Notes: generated by a model from the sequence alone, not told the origin. Positions 54,593 to 64,000 are shown, numbered from the stretch's first letter. The stretch is 64,000 bases of DNA from Pedobacter panaciterrae (GCF_001636695.1 NZ_LGEL01000005.1:62001-126000); one strand, 5' to 3'. Translations and numbers: made by a program.

Positions 54593-55894
54593 TTAACATT
54601 TTCTATCTAACACACCTGTAATCGGACCTCTAATACCAATCTTGCGGTTAAAAAATATGGAGACCACAACCAGCAGTATCAGGCAAATCACGGTAAGCAT
54701 ATAGCTAAACCGAATCAAAACCTTACACCAGCTTAAGTCCTTCATAAAGAATTCCTTGTACAGCAATAAGAATACGCTACCCAGGTATCCTGCAGAGTCG
54801 CATATGTAAACAAAAAATCCGGCGTTTGCCTTTACTTTAAATAAAGCAATCATCCTGTCAAAGAACACCACCTGGATAGGAGTGTATGCTAAAAACATAC
54901 CCATTCCTACCAGCAACATCCACCAAAAGGGACTTATAATATGGAGTTGAAAGAGTAAAGTACTGCCACCACTAAGTACCAGGCCAAGGGCAATTAAATA
55001 TTGGGTAGCCCAAAACCCGCGTATATTATTCCGTATCGTAGAAAGACTTCCTACAGCGATTAGTACGATAATCCCTGAAATCGTTTCTGTTAATGATAAC
55101 ACCCCTTTATCCCAGTGACTATCTATCTCATTCCAGATTTCAACGGAAAAGTTGTCTCTAAAATCCCGCATTGTGGTCAGCATCATATAGATCAATCCAA
55201 TGCCAAAAATTGCGAAACCAAATTCTGCCATCACTCTGCGTTTATCTTCTGCATTCATGGGTAAACGTTCAACACGTAATAGCTTGTCAGTTTCGGTTGG
55301 TTCCGGAATTACTGAAAGCATCCATACAAAGGTGAGAAAGAGTGGTAAGAAGAGTACACCCATCAATGCAGGCATCCAAAATTCTGAAACCAGTGGAAGC
55401 CATTCATGTACCATAAAATAAATGGTTTTAATCATGCCTGACGAAAAAATCAGGCTGATGCTTAAGCCCATGGCCAGTGTTTCTGTAAAGCGTCTGCCTT
55501 CCAGATAACTAAATACAATTCCCCAAACCATACCCAGCGGAAGGCCATTTAAAAACAGAAAAAAGAAATTGTAAGGCTGTGGTACAGCTCCAAAAAGAAG
55601 GAGTGCCGCTTCGGCAAAAAGAATAAGGCAAATGATCAGCTTTTTTCTGCCAGTTGCCTTAAGTTCTGAAATCACCTTAATACCCACAACTTTAGAAAGC
55701 ATATAGCCCATAAGTTGTGCAATTATCAGGATGGCTTTATAATCAAGATTCCAGAGTGTTATTCCTGTGTAGGTTCCATTGGTAAAGGGTTTTCTAAAAG
55801 CATACATGCAAAAGTAAGTGCCAAAGGCAGCAAGCATACACCAGATAATAAAGAAGAGTTTCGAGTTGGCCAGTAAATGGTTTATTCGCTTCAT
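54593..55894 (-). CDS. DUF5690 family membrane transporter
   Basis: A 433-aa protein with about 12 spans and MFS-like organisation; the NGLPLGMVWGIVFSYLEGRR segment is typical of DUF5690 proteins. Substrate unproved. Because it ends the operon of PhnY and an FAD phosphonate-type oxidoreductase, uptake of a phosphonate is the best guess. Starts 21 bp after the oxidoreductase. Confidence 0.85.
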   Translation of the reverse strand: MKRINHLLANSKLFFIIWCMLAAFGTYFCMYAFRKPFTNGTYTGITLWNLDYKAILIIAQLMGYMLSKVVGIKVISELKATGRKKLIICLILFAEAALLLFGAVPQPYNFFFLFLNGLPLGMVWGIVFSYLEGRRFTETLAMGLSISLIFSSGMIKTIYFMVHEWLPLVSEFWMPALMGVLFLPLFLTFVWMLSVIPEPTETDKLLRVERLPMNAEDKRRVMAEFGFAIFGIGLIYMMLTTMRDFRDNFSVEIWNEIDSHWDKGVLSLTETISGIIVLIAVGSLSTIRNNIRGFWATQYLIALGLVLSGGSTLLFQLHIISPFWWMLLVGMGMFLAYTPIQVVFFDRMIALFKVKANAGFFVYICDSAGYLGSVFLLLYKEFFMKDLSWCKVLIRFSYMLTVICLILLVVVSIFFNRKIGIRGPITGVLDRKC

Positions 55895-55915
55895 AAGGAT
55901 TGATAGTAGAGTTTA

Positions 55916-57088
55916 TCAGGCGCTTTCCAGGTTGTAGATCTTTTTTATACTTGCTTCTGCATATCCGGCTGAGGACGTCATTCCCTTGCCTCCAATTGCA
56001 GTTCTGATGTGTATGCGGTCTTCGATATCGTATTCTACAATATGCTTGCTGTTGTGCTGAGGATAAAAGCCAGCCCAGGTTGATGCTATTTTGCGTACAT
56101 CAAAGCTTACGATTTCTTGTGCTGCCGCTAACATCAGTTCGTTAATGTGGCTATTAATGCCAAAACCCAGGTCATCAGTATGATTTACATCTGCATATTC
56201 ATGCGAATCGCCTATGATAATAGAACCATCTACGGCTTTCTTAAACAAGATGTGGATTCCCCATTTCTGACATTCTTTGTAATGTTCAGGAGTAGAAATT
56301 CCGGCATATGACGGGCACTCCTGAAATGACTCATATCTGCGTATAGACAATCCTGTGAGGATATTTCCTTCCAGTTGCACCTCGGGCATTGGTGCAGTTT
56401 TCATCATCTGTAGTTTGCTTAAAATAATACCGCTTTGACTAAATAAATCAGCAAAAAGCAATTTGAACTCCCCTCCATTACAAATAATTGCTTTTTCTGA
56501 GGTAAATACCTGTTTTGCTGCGGTGGTAACCTGAACATGGTCACCTATTACAACACAATCTAAAACTGCTGTAGAAGGCATGTAAGTAAGCTTCGGGTAT
56601 TTTGCTACTGCATATTCAAGTAATTTGTAAATCAGCTTATTTGGTTCCACACTAACTTCTTGAGGAAAGAACAATCCACCTTTACAATATTCTCTTTTTA
56701 ATGAAGGCCATTTCGCTAGACAATCATCTACAGACAATAACTGAGCTTCATAATCTATTGCATCCATCCGTTCCTTCAGTTCATGCAATAGTTGCGTTTC
56801 ATCGTCATCAGAAGAAAGGTAAACAGTGCCATTGTTACGCACACTGATATCAGATTCCTGTTGAATTTCCTTATATAGTTCAGTTGATCTTCTGGCGTAA
56901 TCAAACCAGTCAGACGACATACCTGATACCACTGCCTGTCCGAAATTCCGAACCGTGGCATTTACGGGGTATTGATCCTTTTCTGTAAGCAGTACAGTTT
57001 TACCTAGCCTCAAAGCATGTAAGGCGTGGAAAGTGCCCAGTACACCAGAACCTACCACTATTAGATCGTATTGAATATTCTTTGTCAT
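55916..57088 (-). CDS. FAD-dependent oxidoreductase, TIGR03364-like, phosphonate-linked
   Basis: A 390-aa DAO-family flavoprotein: FAD loop VVGSGVLGTFHALHA near the N-terminus and a C-terminal TRAGGKGMTSS-like segment (AIGGKGMTSSAG). TIGR03364 proteins recur in phosphonate clusters; some oxidise 2-aminoethylphosphonate or its N-methyl form to phosphonoacetaldehyde. That would feed PhnY, encoded 2 bp upstream, and would remove the need for the transaminase PhnW, which is not seen here. The start at 57088 is chosen over an upstream ATG because the conserved region begins there. Confidence 0.85.
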   Translation of the reverse strand: MTKNIQYDLIVVGSGVLGTFHALHALRLGKTVLLTEKDQYPVNATVRNFGQAVVSGMSSDWFDYARRSTELYKEIQQESDISVRNNGTVYLSSDDDETQLLHELKERMDAIDYEAQLLSVDDCLAKWPSLKREYCKGGLFFPQEVSVEPNKLIYKLLEYAVAKYPKLTYMPSTAVLDCVVIGDHVQVTTAAKQVFTSEKAIICNGGEFKLLFADLFSQSGIILSKLQMMKTAPMPEVQLEGNILTGLSIRRYESFQECPSYAGISTPEHYKECQKWGIHILFKKAVDGSIIIGDSHEYADVNHTDDLGFGINSHINELMLAAAQEIVSFDVRKIASTWAGFYPQHNSKHIVEYDIEDRIHIRTAIGGKGMTSSAGYAEASIKKIYNLESA

Positions 57089-57090
57089 AA

Positions 57091-58539
57091 TTACCAGGGC
57101 ATTGAAAATGTTTTTACATACGAGAAGCACTTAATGGCTTCAATTACTCCTTCTTTTATACCTAATCCCGAATCTTTAATCCCTCCAAATGGAGAGTTTT
57201 CTATACGGTATCCGGGTACTTCATTAATATTTACTGTACCTACTTTAAGCTCTTTTATAAACCGGATGGCATGTTCCATATTTACCGTAACCACTCCTGA
57301 TGATAAACCGAAAGCTGTAGAATTCGAAAGTTCTATTGCATCGTCTATATTTTTAAATGTTAGAATAGGGGCAAGAGGACCGAATGATTCCTGCACAACC
57401 ATTTGAGCGTCTCTAGGTACATCGGTAATTACAGTAGGTTCTAATAAGGCACCACTGCGTTTACCACCAAGCAGAACTTTGGCGCCTTGTGCAACTGCTT
57501 TATTTACGACACTTTCGAGGTATATAGCCGATTGCTCATCTATAACTGTCCCAACTTTAGTTGTCGGATTTGTTGGATCACCGCACACATATTCTTTAGC
57601 TTTTTCAACAAAACGTTTAGTGAATTCCTCAGCTATGCTCTCCTGTACAAGGATGCGTTTTACCGCAGTGCAACGTTGACCAGAGTTCCTAAATGCGCCT
57701 TCAGCTGCCAGTTCAACTGCCAAATTAAGATCCGCATCCTCCAGTACAATTAGAGGGTCGTTTCCACCAAGTTCAAGAATTACCTTTTTGTAGCCAGCTG
57801 TTTTAGCTATCATTTTACCCACAGCAACGCTGCCTGTAAAGGAAATCAGATCAATTCTTGGGTCTTGTACCAGTACTTCGGCAACTGCTTTGGTATCTCC
57901 TAAAAGAACACTTAACATGTATGGAGGTAATCCTGCTTCATATAATAACTCTACAAAGCGAATGGCCGTTAAAGGTGTTTTTTCTGATGGTTTTAGAATT
58001 ACAGGAGTTCCTGCGGCCAGTGCCGGAGCAATTTTATGTGCGACTTGATTTAGTGGATGGTTAAAAGGGGTGATGGCCACAGCCAGGTTTAGCGGTTCGC
58101 TGGTAGTAAATATTTTGCGCTGTTTGCCATTGGGTGAAATGTCGCATGAATAAATCTGTCCATTGTCCTTAAGGCATTCAATTGCAGCAAACAGCAGCAC
58201 ATCATGTGCTCTGCCAATTTCGTAATGGCTTTCGGAGATGCACAGTCCGGATTCGGCAGTGATCAACTGAGCAAATTCTTCTTTCCTTTCTAAAAGTAAT
58301 GTTCTGGCTTTTTCAAGTACAGCGTATCTTTCAAAACGGCTCATCGAAATACCACCTTTAAGGGCAGTTTCAATCGCATTATTGGTGTCATTTAAGTCAG
58401 CGGTTTCAACTGTTCCTACCAGGTCACCATTGTAAGGATTGTGTACAGCCAACTGATTGCCTGATGAAACTGGCTTTCCGGCAATTAATGATGCCAGTTT
58501 TAATACTTTGTGAGCGTTGTTAATATCTTCTTCTTTCAT
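57091..58539 (-). CDS. phnY: Phosphonoacetaldehyde dehydrogenase
   Basis: A 482-aa ALDH: E256 in LELGGN, catalytic C290 in NSGQRC, followed by TAVKR, which is typical of PhnY-type dehydrogenases. It would turn phosphonoacetaldehyde into phosphonoacetate with NAD. The start at 58539 (MKEEDINNAHK) is preferred to an upstream in-frame start. The partner hydrolase PhnA lies 403 bp upstream across a large repeat, and the FAD enzyme 2 bp downstream. Confidence 0.88.
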   Translation of the reverse strand: MKEEDINNAHKVLKLASLIAGKPVSSGNQLAVHNPYNGDLVGTVETADLNDTNNAIETALKGGISMSRFERYAVLEKARTLLLERKEEFAQLITAESGLCISESHYEIGRAHDVLLFAAIECLKDNGQIYSCDISPNGKQRKIFTTSEPLNLAVAITPFNHPLNQVAHKIAPALAAGTPVILKPSEKTPLTAIRFVELLYEAGLPPYMLSVLLGDTKAVAEVLVQDPRIDLISFTGSVAVGKMIAKTAGYKKVILELGGNDPLIVLEDADLNLAVELAAEGAFRNSGQRCTAVKRILVQESIAEEFTKRFVEKAKEYVCGDPTNPTTKVGTVIDEQSAIYLESVVNKAVAQGAKVLLGGKRSGALLEPTVITDVPRDAQMVVQESFGPLAPILTFKNIDDAIELSNSTAFGLSSGVVTVNMEHAIRFIKELKVGTVNINEVPGYRIENSPFGGIKDSGLGIKEGVIEAIKCFSYVKTFSMPW

Positions 58540-58601
58540 TTTCTTATATAAATTACCATGACAGGTGTTTAAAACTATCGTCGACAAATGTTTAAAGCTG
58601 T

Positions 58602-58915
58602 CGTCATTTCATCATGTCATCATGTCGTCATGTCGTCATCTCATCATGCCGTCATCTCATCGTCTCATCATGCCGTCATGTCGTCATCCCATCATGTCGT
58701 CATGTCGTCATCTCATCATGTCGTCATCTCGACGATAGGAGAGATCTCTTGAATTACCATAACCCAGAGGTCTCTTGCCTGTGCTCTTCAAGAGATCTCT
58801 CTCTTCTTTCGAGATGACGGCATGACGACATGATGAGACAATGAGACAATGAGACGATGAGATGATGACATGACGGCATGATGAGACGATGAAATGATGA
58901 AATGACTACATGATG
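58602..58915. repeat. Palindromic intergenic repeat, copy B, with 8-bp tandem arrays
   Basis: The core 58722-58753 is identical to the copy at 54453 and pairs with CAAGAGATCTCTC through GAGATGACG (58789-58819). On the left 16 units of 8 bp (CGTCATCT-like, 58602-58729) run up to it. On the right 13 units (AGATGACG-like, 58812-58915) run away from it. The arrays are complementary to each other, so the whole 314 bp can fold as a giant hairpin. It sits between phnA and phnY. Confidence 0.88.
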
Positions 58916-58941
58916 GCAGTTATTTAATTAGCGTTATTAAC

Positions 58942-60183
58942 TTAATTAGTACCATTAACTGTAAAATCGAACACGTCAAAATTGCGTGGATCACCCTGTG
59001 TCTTCATTTTGTAAGTCTCATTAAGCGGATGAGAAATTACCAAGGGAACCATTTCTTCGTACCTGCCGCCATGCGAACGTAACGTACCGTCTAATGCTTT
59101 TAAATCATGATGAGCTGCGGTTTTGCCAACTACCACATCGCGTGCTGATAATACAAACAGATCTCCGGTTCTGTCGGCAGGTTGTTCCAATATGCGGCAT
59201 CCCGTTTCTTTATCATATACTTCAGTAATTCCAGGTTGTACAGCAAGCCAGTTTTTAACTTCGTTAACCTTTGAGGTGTCATCCATATGAACGGCCACAT
59301 AAGAACCCAAAGCACCATGGTGTTTTACATAAGGATCTGTAATCGGACAAATTACTCTAAAACCAGAGCCGAATTTCTCAGTAAGTATGGTTTCAATAAA
59401 CAATACATTAGGAGTGCCGTCAGCTTTAACTTTTGCGTTCATACCATGATCTGCCGTAGCACCAATAACAGCACCTAGCTCAAGCATTTTACCTAATTCA
59501 ACATCCTGTGCCTCATAAAATGCCAATGATTCTTTAGTATCAGGTGCATAGGTGTGCTGCATATAGTCGGTTAATGATAGATATAGGAAATCGGCCATGC
59601 CATTCTCAATTAATGCAACACCAGCGCGCAGTACAAATAGGCTGGCTTCGGCACTGTAAATAGCCGGAGTTTTGTGACCAATAACCTGTTCTGCGTTTTC
59701 AATACCATGGGTGTCCAGTTTTGCTTGGTCTGCTTTTTCAGCTGAAAAAGCAATGCCGTTTAGTTTGTAAGAAAGGATGTCGCGCAGTTTTTCCTTTGCG
59801 GTAACCACAGCAACCTTACGACCGGCATTTGCAGCGGCAGCAAGTAAAGTTTCAGCTCTAAGGTATTCTGATGAGTTCATCATCACTTCCTGATCTTTCT
59901 CAGTATCGTAGAAGAAATTACCACAAATGCCATGTACAGCAGGGCTAACGCCTGTAACTATTGATGAGTTATTTACATTGGTGAATGAAGGTAATGCACC
60001 ACGTACCATGCCTCTGTAACCTTGTAAAGCCATCTTTTTAAGATTAGGCATACGGTCATGAGCCATTGTCGTATCAAGATACTCATCTGCAGAGCCATCC
60101 ATGCAAATTACCACGATAGGTTTTGCCGGAGGTGTATACGTTTTACCATTGACTGAAAAGGGTTGAGTTGATATATTATTCAT
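58942..60183 (-). CDS. phnA: Phosphonoacetate hydrolase
   Basis: A 413-aa alkaline-phosphatase-superfamily zinc enzyme that splits phosphonoacetate into acetate and phosphate. D29 (VICMDGS) and nucleophile T68 (PSFTNVNNSS) are in place. The zinc ligands TDYMQHTYAP and TADHG (about 245-250), and a late HGG near 388, match PhnA. It is the last step after PhnY. A strong terminator separates it from susD, so it may have its own promoter in the 96-bp gap. Confidence 0.92.
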   Translation of the reverse strand: MNNISTQPFSVNGKTYTPPAKPIVVICMDGSADEYLDTTMAHDRMPNLKKMALQGYRGMVRGALPSFTNVNNSSIVTGVSPAVHGICGNFFYDTEKDQEVMMNSSEYLRAETLLAAAANAGRKVAVVTAKEKLRDILSYKLNGIAFSAEKADQAKLDTHGIENAEQVIGHKTPAIYSAEASLFVLRAGVALIENGMADFLYLSLTDYMQHTYAPDTKESLAFYEAQDVELGKMLELGAVIGATADHGMNAKVKADGTPNVLFIETILTEKFGSGFRVICPITDPYVKHHGALGSYVAVHMDDTSKVNEVKNWLAVQPGITEVYDKETGCRILEQPADRTGDLFVLSARDVVVGKTAAHHDLKALDGTLRSHGGRYEEMVPLVISHPLNETYKMKTQGDPRNFDVFDFTVNGTN

Positions 60184-60239
60184 TATTACGTTGTTTTTAA
60201 GATTGTTTCTCTTTCTTTCAATTGCATAAATCTAGTGAA

Positions 60240-60263
60240 AAGAGCCACCATAAAGCGGCTCTT
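60240..60263 (-). terminator. Rho-independent terminator after susD
   Basis: AAGAGCC (60240-60246) pairs with GGCTCTT (60257-60263); on the minus strand a T-rich tract follows. It lies 17 bp past the SusD stop and should at least partly end the susCD transcript before phnA. Confidence 0.65.
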
Positions 60264-60279
60264 AACTAAAAGATAACCT

Positions 60280-61785
60280 TTACTTTATAAGCCACATGAT
60301 GCCATTTTGAGTGTCAGCACCAGCATATTGCGATTGCAATGAAGCTTTTAAGTTTTCTACGTTAACCGTATATTCGCCTGTAGGGTACGCCCATCGGGTA
60401 GGAATCGAATTGTTATTGGCATTTGAAGGGCCGATATCAAATTTAGGAATCCCTGTTCTGCGGTTGTTGTAGTAGGCTTGTCTTCCTGAGTTCTGAAAGA
60501 AGGCCACATACTTCTGTTCAAGGATCTGTGTTAAGCCAGTATTATTATTTCCCGAATAGGTATTTAAGATTTTAAAACTGTTTATTGCAGGATTGTTTAC
60601 ACCATAAAATTTCATAGATTCTTCTATGCCATGGTTGTAATAATCAGCAGCATTTCCACTAATCCATCCTCTGTTTATTGCTTCGGCAATATTGAAGTTT
60701 GTTTCCGAAGCACCAAGTTGAACGCATGGTACACCCGATGGTGATGATAGCCAATAATCAAAATTGATCATACTAAGTTTACCTGCAATTGCCTGGTCTT
60801 TTAATGTGGTTTGCAGTTCGCCAGTTTTTCCTCCTCTGTATGAAGTGAACTTAGCAGCATAATCCGGATCTCCTGAAGTTTTTGCAGAATCAGTAGGTAG
60901 CCCTATCACAAATATTCTTGGATCCATGGTTTTCTTAATGATGTCTATGTAAGTTGAACCCAGGTTATTTCTTAAGTCCTTTTTTAGTACGATACCATCT
61001 GATGGCCATAATGGATAGTTATTACTAACATTGGATGTATTGTAGACCAGCTGAAAATTATCGCCATTGGTTAATATTAGAGGGTATTTTACCTGATTAT
61101 TTACGATCTGGCTAAATTGATCCTTAATGTTAAGATCAGGTGTGTCATCAGCGCGCTTACTTAAGCTAATCAATACCCTTAAGCGGAATGAGTTTACTAA
61201 TTTTTGCCATTTTTCAAGATCACCACTGTAAAAGAAGTCGCCGTCTACTTTTGTTTTGTTTAATACAAAAGGTGTTAAGTCAGTGTTAGCTTCTTCAAGT
61301 AATTGCAGACATTGCTTGTATACTTGCTTTTGAGTATCGTATTTAGGGGTGAATATCCCCTGGCTAGCCCCTTTTAAAGCCTCACTCATCGGTATGTCGC
61401 CAAACATTTCAGTGGTATTTATGAAGAAATAAGCCTTAAAGAATTTAGCTAGTGCCAGATATGGAGCTCCTGCTGCGCCAACTTTTGTAGCTTCAATTTC
61501 CATGCGGACTACATTTCTCAGTTGAGTATAATTGTCGTAATTTCCTGTAGTCCAGTTATACGATTGGCCTCCGTAATATTCTTCATTCATTACCAGATAT
61601 TGGTTGTGACGTTGATCTGTATTCCATGGAGCCTGAGAGCTATTTAGTAGCAGACCAGTAAAAATAAGCTTGGGGGCTACATTTAAAATGGCGGCAGGAT
61701 CTTTTTGTAAATCATCAGTTTTTTTACAAGATAAAACTGAAATGGTGAGGGCGAAAAATAATGCAATATATATTGTCGTTTTCAT
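60280..61785 (-). CDS. SusD/RagB-family outer-membrane lipoprotein
   Basis: A 501-aa protein with a lipoprotein signal (lipobox VLSC near residue 20) and a SusD-like_2 helical fold with TPR-type repeats. It caps the SusC porin and binds substrate. The pair is directly upstream of phosphonate catabolic genes on the same strand, so the ligand may be a phosphonate-bearing molecule instead of a simple glycan. It starts 18 bp after the SusC gene. Confidence 0.9.
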   Translation of the reverse strand: MKTTIYIALFFALTISVLSCKKTDDLQKDPAAILNVAPKLIFTGLLLNSSQAPWNTDQRHNQYLVMNEEYYGGQSYNWTTGNYDNYTQLRNVVRMEIEATKVGAAGAPYLALAKFFKAYFFINTTEMFGDIPMSEALKGASQGIFTPKYDTQKQVYKQCLQLLEEANTDLTPFVLNKTKVDGDFFYSGDLEKWQKLVNSFRLRVLISLSKRADDTPDLNIKDQFSQIVNNQVKYPLILTNGDNFQLVYNTSNVSNNYPLWPSDGIVLKKDLRNNLGSTYIDIIKKTMDPRIFVIGLPTDSAKTSGDPDYAAKFTSYRGGKTGELQTTLKDQAIAGKLSMINFDYWLSSPSGVPCVQLGASETNFNIAEAINRGWISGNAADYYNHGIEESMKFYGVNNPAINSFKILNTYSGNNNTGLTQILEQKYVAFFQNSGRQAYYNNRRTGIPKFDIGPSNANNNSIPTRWAYPTGEYTVNVENLKASLQSQYAGADTQNGIMWLIK

Positions 61786-61803
61786 GATCTGTCCTTTTGA
61801 AAT

Positions 61804-64000
61804 TTAAAATGTTACGTTTAAGTTCAGTCCAAAACTTTTTACAGAAGGTGTTTGTAAACTTCCGCTACCTATAAACTGATCCAGATCCATGTTTCTGGTT
61901 CCTTTTCCGGTAAAATAGAATAGGTTTCTTCCTACCAGAGAAATACTGGCCGCATGCATGATTCCTGTTTTCTGTAGAAATTGATGTGGGAAATTATAAG
62001 ATAGAATGATCTCTCTGATTTTAATATAGGTTCTGTCCCTGGTAAGTTCATAATTGGATCGACTGAAATTTCTGGCCCAGGTTTGGTAAAGCACGGGCAC
62101 ATCATTAGGGGCAAATACCCTGGTGTCGGAAATTACATTTCCATCCTGATCAGTATTTAATGCTCCACTTACTATTTTCTGCCCATCAGTCATTACGCTG
62201 CCTTTCCAGCCAGTTGTATTTCTGTTGTTCCAATCAAGCAGACGGTAAGGGCTGTCGGATGCAGGAGCAGTACCCGAATTCCATTGCGAATCATCTACCA
62301 CATTATATATTTTACCTCCAAACCTTCCATCTATTTGAAAGCTCAGTCCGAATGATTTATACTTAAATGAGTTGTTAATTCCTGCAACAAAATCATTATC
62401 TATATTACCTACCTTACTAGTGTAAGGGTTTAAAGCAGGTAAGCCATTTGATTTTACAATTACCTTGCCCTGCGCATCTCTTTGAAAGTCAGTAATGAAA
62501 AAGCCATCTGCACGATCACCCAATTTAATCATGCCATCACGTTTCAGAGTGCCATCTATTTTGTCCAGCCAGCGGTGGTTGGTAGACCAATTGGCAACTA
62601 TATTCCATGAAAAGTCGTTTGTCCTGACAGGATTTCCGTCAATTGTAAATTCAAGACCTTTTCTGATATAGGTGAAGGCATTCTTTTGTGTGGTGGTAGC
62701 ACCAGAAGTAGGACTAACAGAAACATCCACAATTTTAGGCCCCTCAATATTGTAAAATGCAGCAGCATCAATACCTATCCTGTTGTTTAAAAATCGTAAC
62801 TCCATACCTACTTCTGTAGTTTTTACACGAGCAGCAAGGATATCGGGGTTATAAAGCGCACCTGTATACCCTACGCCTGTATTGTTATTCCACCTTGTAC
62901 CATATGGACTATAGGTAGATTTCGTTTTGTAGATATCGTATTGTAGGTTTTCATCTACAATATCACTTGCTACGTTTGCATAAGATGCCCTAACTTTTAG
63001 GTACGATATAGCTTTAGGCATTGTTATCATTTCTGAAATTAAAGCACTGATTGATGCAGATGGATAGAAATACCCGTTGTTTTTGTCTGGAAGGGTTGAG
63101 GATCTGTCATACCTCCCTGTTAAATTAAGGAACAGATAGTTTTTATAGTCAAGATCGATTAAACCATAACCACTGCCTACCTGACGTTGTGCATAGTCGT
63201 CCGTAGGAACTGAGGGTAGAACTGTATTTGATAATGTATAAACTCCTGGTACAAGTAAACCTCCATTAGTACTTGCACTAAGTGATTTCACATTCACGGT
63301 GCGCAAGTTTCCAAATACGGAAGTTTTAAGCCCAAAATCTTTAAATTTATTAGCATAACTTAATGAAGCTTCTGTATTATTCTCCCAGAATTTATCATGA
63401 ATCTCCTGGTAGCCACCAACCTGATTTACACCATCGTTATAGTAATTTCCGGATACCGGGATCTGTTTTGTTCTTACCCTGCTCCAGGTACTTACATTGG
63501 TGCGCAGATTAAAATTAAGTTTGTCCGTAATGTCGTACTTCATCTGAACATGACCATAAATATCATCTTTACTATAGCCGTGTAGATTTTCGTAGGCTGT
63601 TAAATATGGATTGTTATAAATGGTGTACTCTCTGTTGTATTGTTGAATGCCCTCAAGGCCTGGTTGCCAGTAGTTCTTCAGGTCACGAACGTCGTAATCT
63701 GCACCTCCCCATATATTCATCAGGTATACATAACTATTAGGGCCGTAGCCTGCATCCGGATAGTTTGGTGTAACCTGTTTATTGTAATTGATGTTGGCTT
63801 CGAACCGTACTTTTTTACCGGCATTTAAGCCACCGGAAAAGTTGAAGTTTGTAGTGCCTAGCTTAGTGTTAGGCACGGTACCTCTTTGAAACATTTGTGA
63901 AACAGACAATCGCATATCTCCAACGTCGCTTTTTGTAGAAATAGCAACATTATTGGTGCTTAGTATTCCATTACGAAGAAAATTTTTAAGATTGTCTTTA
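61804..64000 (-). CDS. SusC/RagA-family TonB-dependent receptor, 5' truncated
   Basis: The visible 703 residues from the internal Met at 63915, plus 28 more codons of open frame to the window edge, cover the C-terminal part of the plug and the beta-barrel. It ends with a typical final strand (KSFGLNLNVTF). The N-terminal plug, carboxypeptidase-like domain and start are outside the window. It is co-transcribed with susD. SusC barrels import ligands with TonB energy. Confidence 0.92.
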   Translation of the reverse strand, partial: KDNLKNFLRNGILSTNNVAISTKSDVGDMRLSVSQMFQRGTVPNTKLGTTNFNFSGGLNAGKKVRFEANINYNKQVTPNYPDAGYGPNSYVYLMNIWGGADYDVRDLKNYWQPGLEGIQQYNREYTIYNNPYLTAYENLHGYSKDDIYGHVQMKYDITDKLNFNLRTNVSTWSRVRTKQIPVSGNYYNDGVNQVGGYQEIHDKFWENNTEASLSYANKFKDFGLKTSVFGNLRTVNVKSLSASTNGGLLVPGVYTLSNTVLPSVPTDDYAQRQVGSGYGLIDLDYKNYLFLNLTGRYDRSSTLPDKNNGYFYPSASISALISEMITMPKAISYLKVRASYANVASDIVDENLQYDIYKTKSTYSPYGTRWNNNTGVGYTGALYNPDILAARVKTTEVGMELRFLNNRIGIDAAAFYNIEGPKIVDVSVSPTSGATTTQKNAFTYIRKGLEFTIDGNPVRTNDFSWNIVANWSTNHRWLDKIDGTLKRDGMIKLGDRADGFFITDFQRDAQGKVIVKSNGLPALNPYTSKVGNIDNDFVAGINNSFKYKSFGLSFQIDGRFGGKIYNVVDDSQWNSGTAPASDSPYRLLDWNNRNTTGWKGSVMTDGQKIVSGALNTDQDGNVISDTRVFAPNDVPVLYQTWARNFSRSNYELTRDRTYIKIREIILSYNFPHQFLQKTGIMHAASISLVGRNLFYFTGKGTRNMDLDQFIGSGSLQTPSVKSFGLNLNVTF

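Noticed and set aside
58614-58817. Open frame of 67 codons rich in SSCRHVV repeats
   Set aside because: It is a translation of the 8-bp tandem repeat array, not a gene.

Overview
The window looks like a Sphingobacteriaceae-type member of the Bacteroidota (Pedobacter-like). The signs are SusC/SusD pairs, TAnnTTTG-type -7 promoter elements, DUF1080 proteins, a DUF4199 protein, an ECF42-type sigma trio, low GC and scarce Shine-Dalgarno sites. The genus is an inference from these family traits, not from a database match.

Layout. (1) 1-9165 is ordinary chromosome: a DUF4199 fragment, a DUF1080 protein, two family-2 glycosyltransferases with a membrane partner, a GH3-like protein, then dxr, rseP, an hscB-like gene and a DUF3817 gene. 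(2) tRNA-Leu(CAA) at 9210-9289 is followed by a probable 24.6-kb integrated island, about 9291-33900. It carries a large serine recombinase at the tRNA end. Proposed ends share GGTAC, and the right end abuts a terminator that may be the displaced original tRNA terminator. (3) 34.2-40.4 kb holds an Ohr/DJ-1/aldehyde dehydrogenase stress group, an SMR and urea-transporter pair, and an ECF42 sigma with its YCII and SRPBCC companions. (4) 40.6-54.4 kb holds a Gfo/Idh and DUF1080 pair, a heterodimeric ABC exporter, a TolC/MFP/RND pump with its two-component system, and a PAP2 phosphatase. (5) 54.6-64.0 kb is a phosphonate-catabolism locus (DUF5690 transporter, FAD oxidoreductase, PhnY, PhnA) with SusD and a truncated SusC.

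The island is dense with defence-type or otherwise unusual systems. Its most striking part is 11.4-13.7 kb. There a Cas12f/TnpB-like protein has lost its RuvC catalytic residues and zinc ribbon. It sits in an operon behind an atypical ECF sigma factor and is followed by two copies of a guide-RNA-like scaffold with conserved hairpins and divergent 3' tails. This matches the recently described concept of nuclease-dead Cas12f plus sigma factor as an RNA-guided transcription activator. Upstream lies a compact ~88-nt structured RNA that begins at a TATATTTG promoter and ends in a terminator.

The island also carries: an XRE regulator; a four-gene operon ending in a 1,691-aa DEAD-like helicase with a DUF1998-type C-terminus (Druantia/DISARM-like, the other three genes unrecognised); a two-gene unit with a PD-(D/E)XK nuclease; a three-gene Lamassu (Cap4 type) operon; and a single LRR-Roc-COR-TIR protein.

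Two related mobile-looking palindromic repeats (54.39-54.58 and 58.60-58.92 kb) share a 32-bp core and flank the phosphonate catabolic genes.
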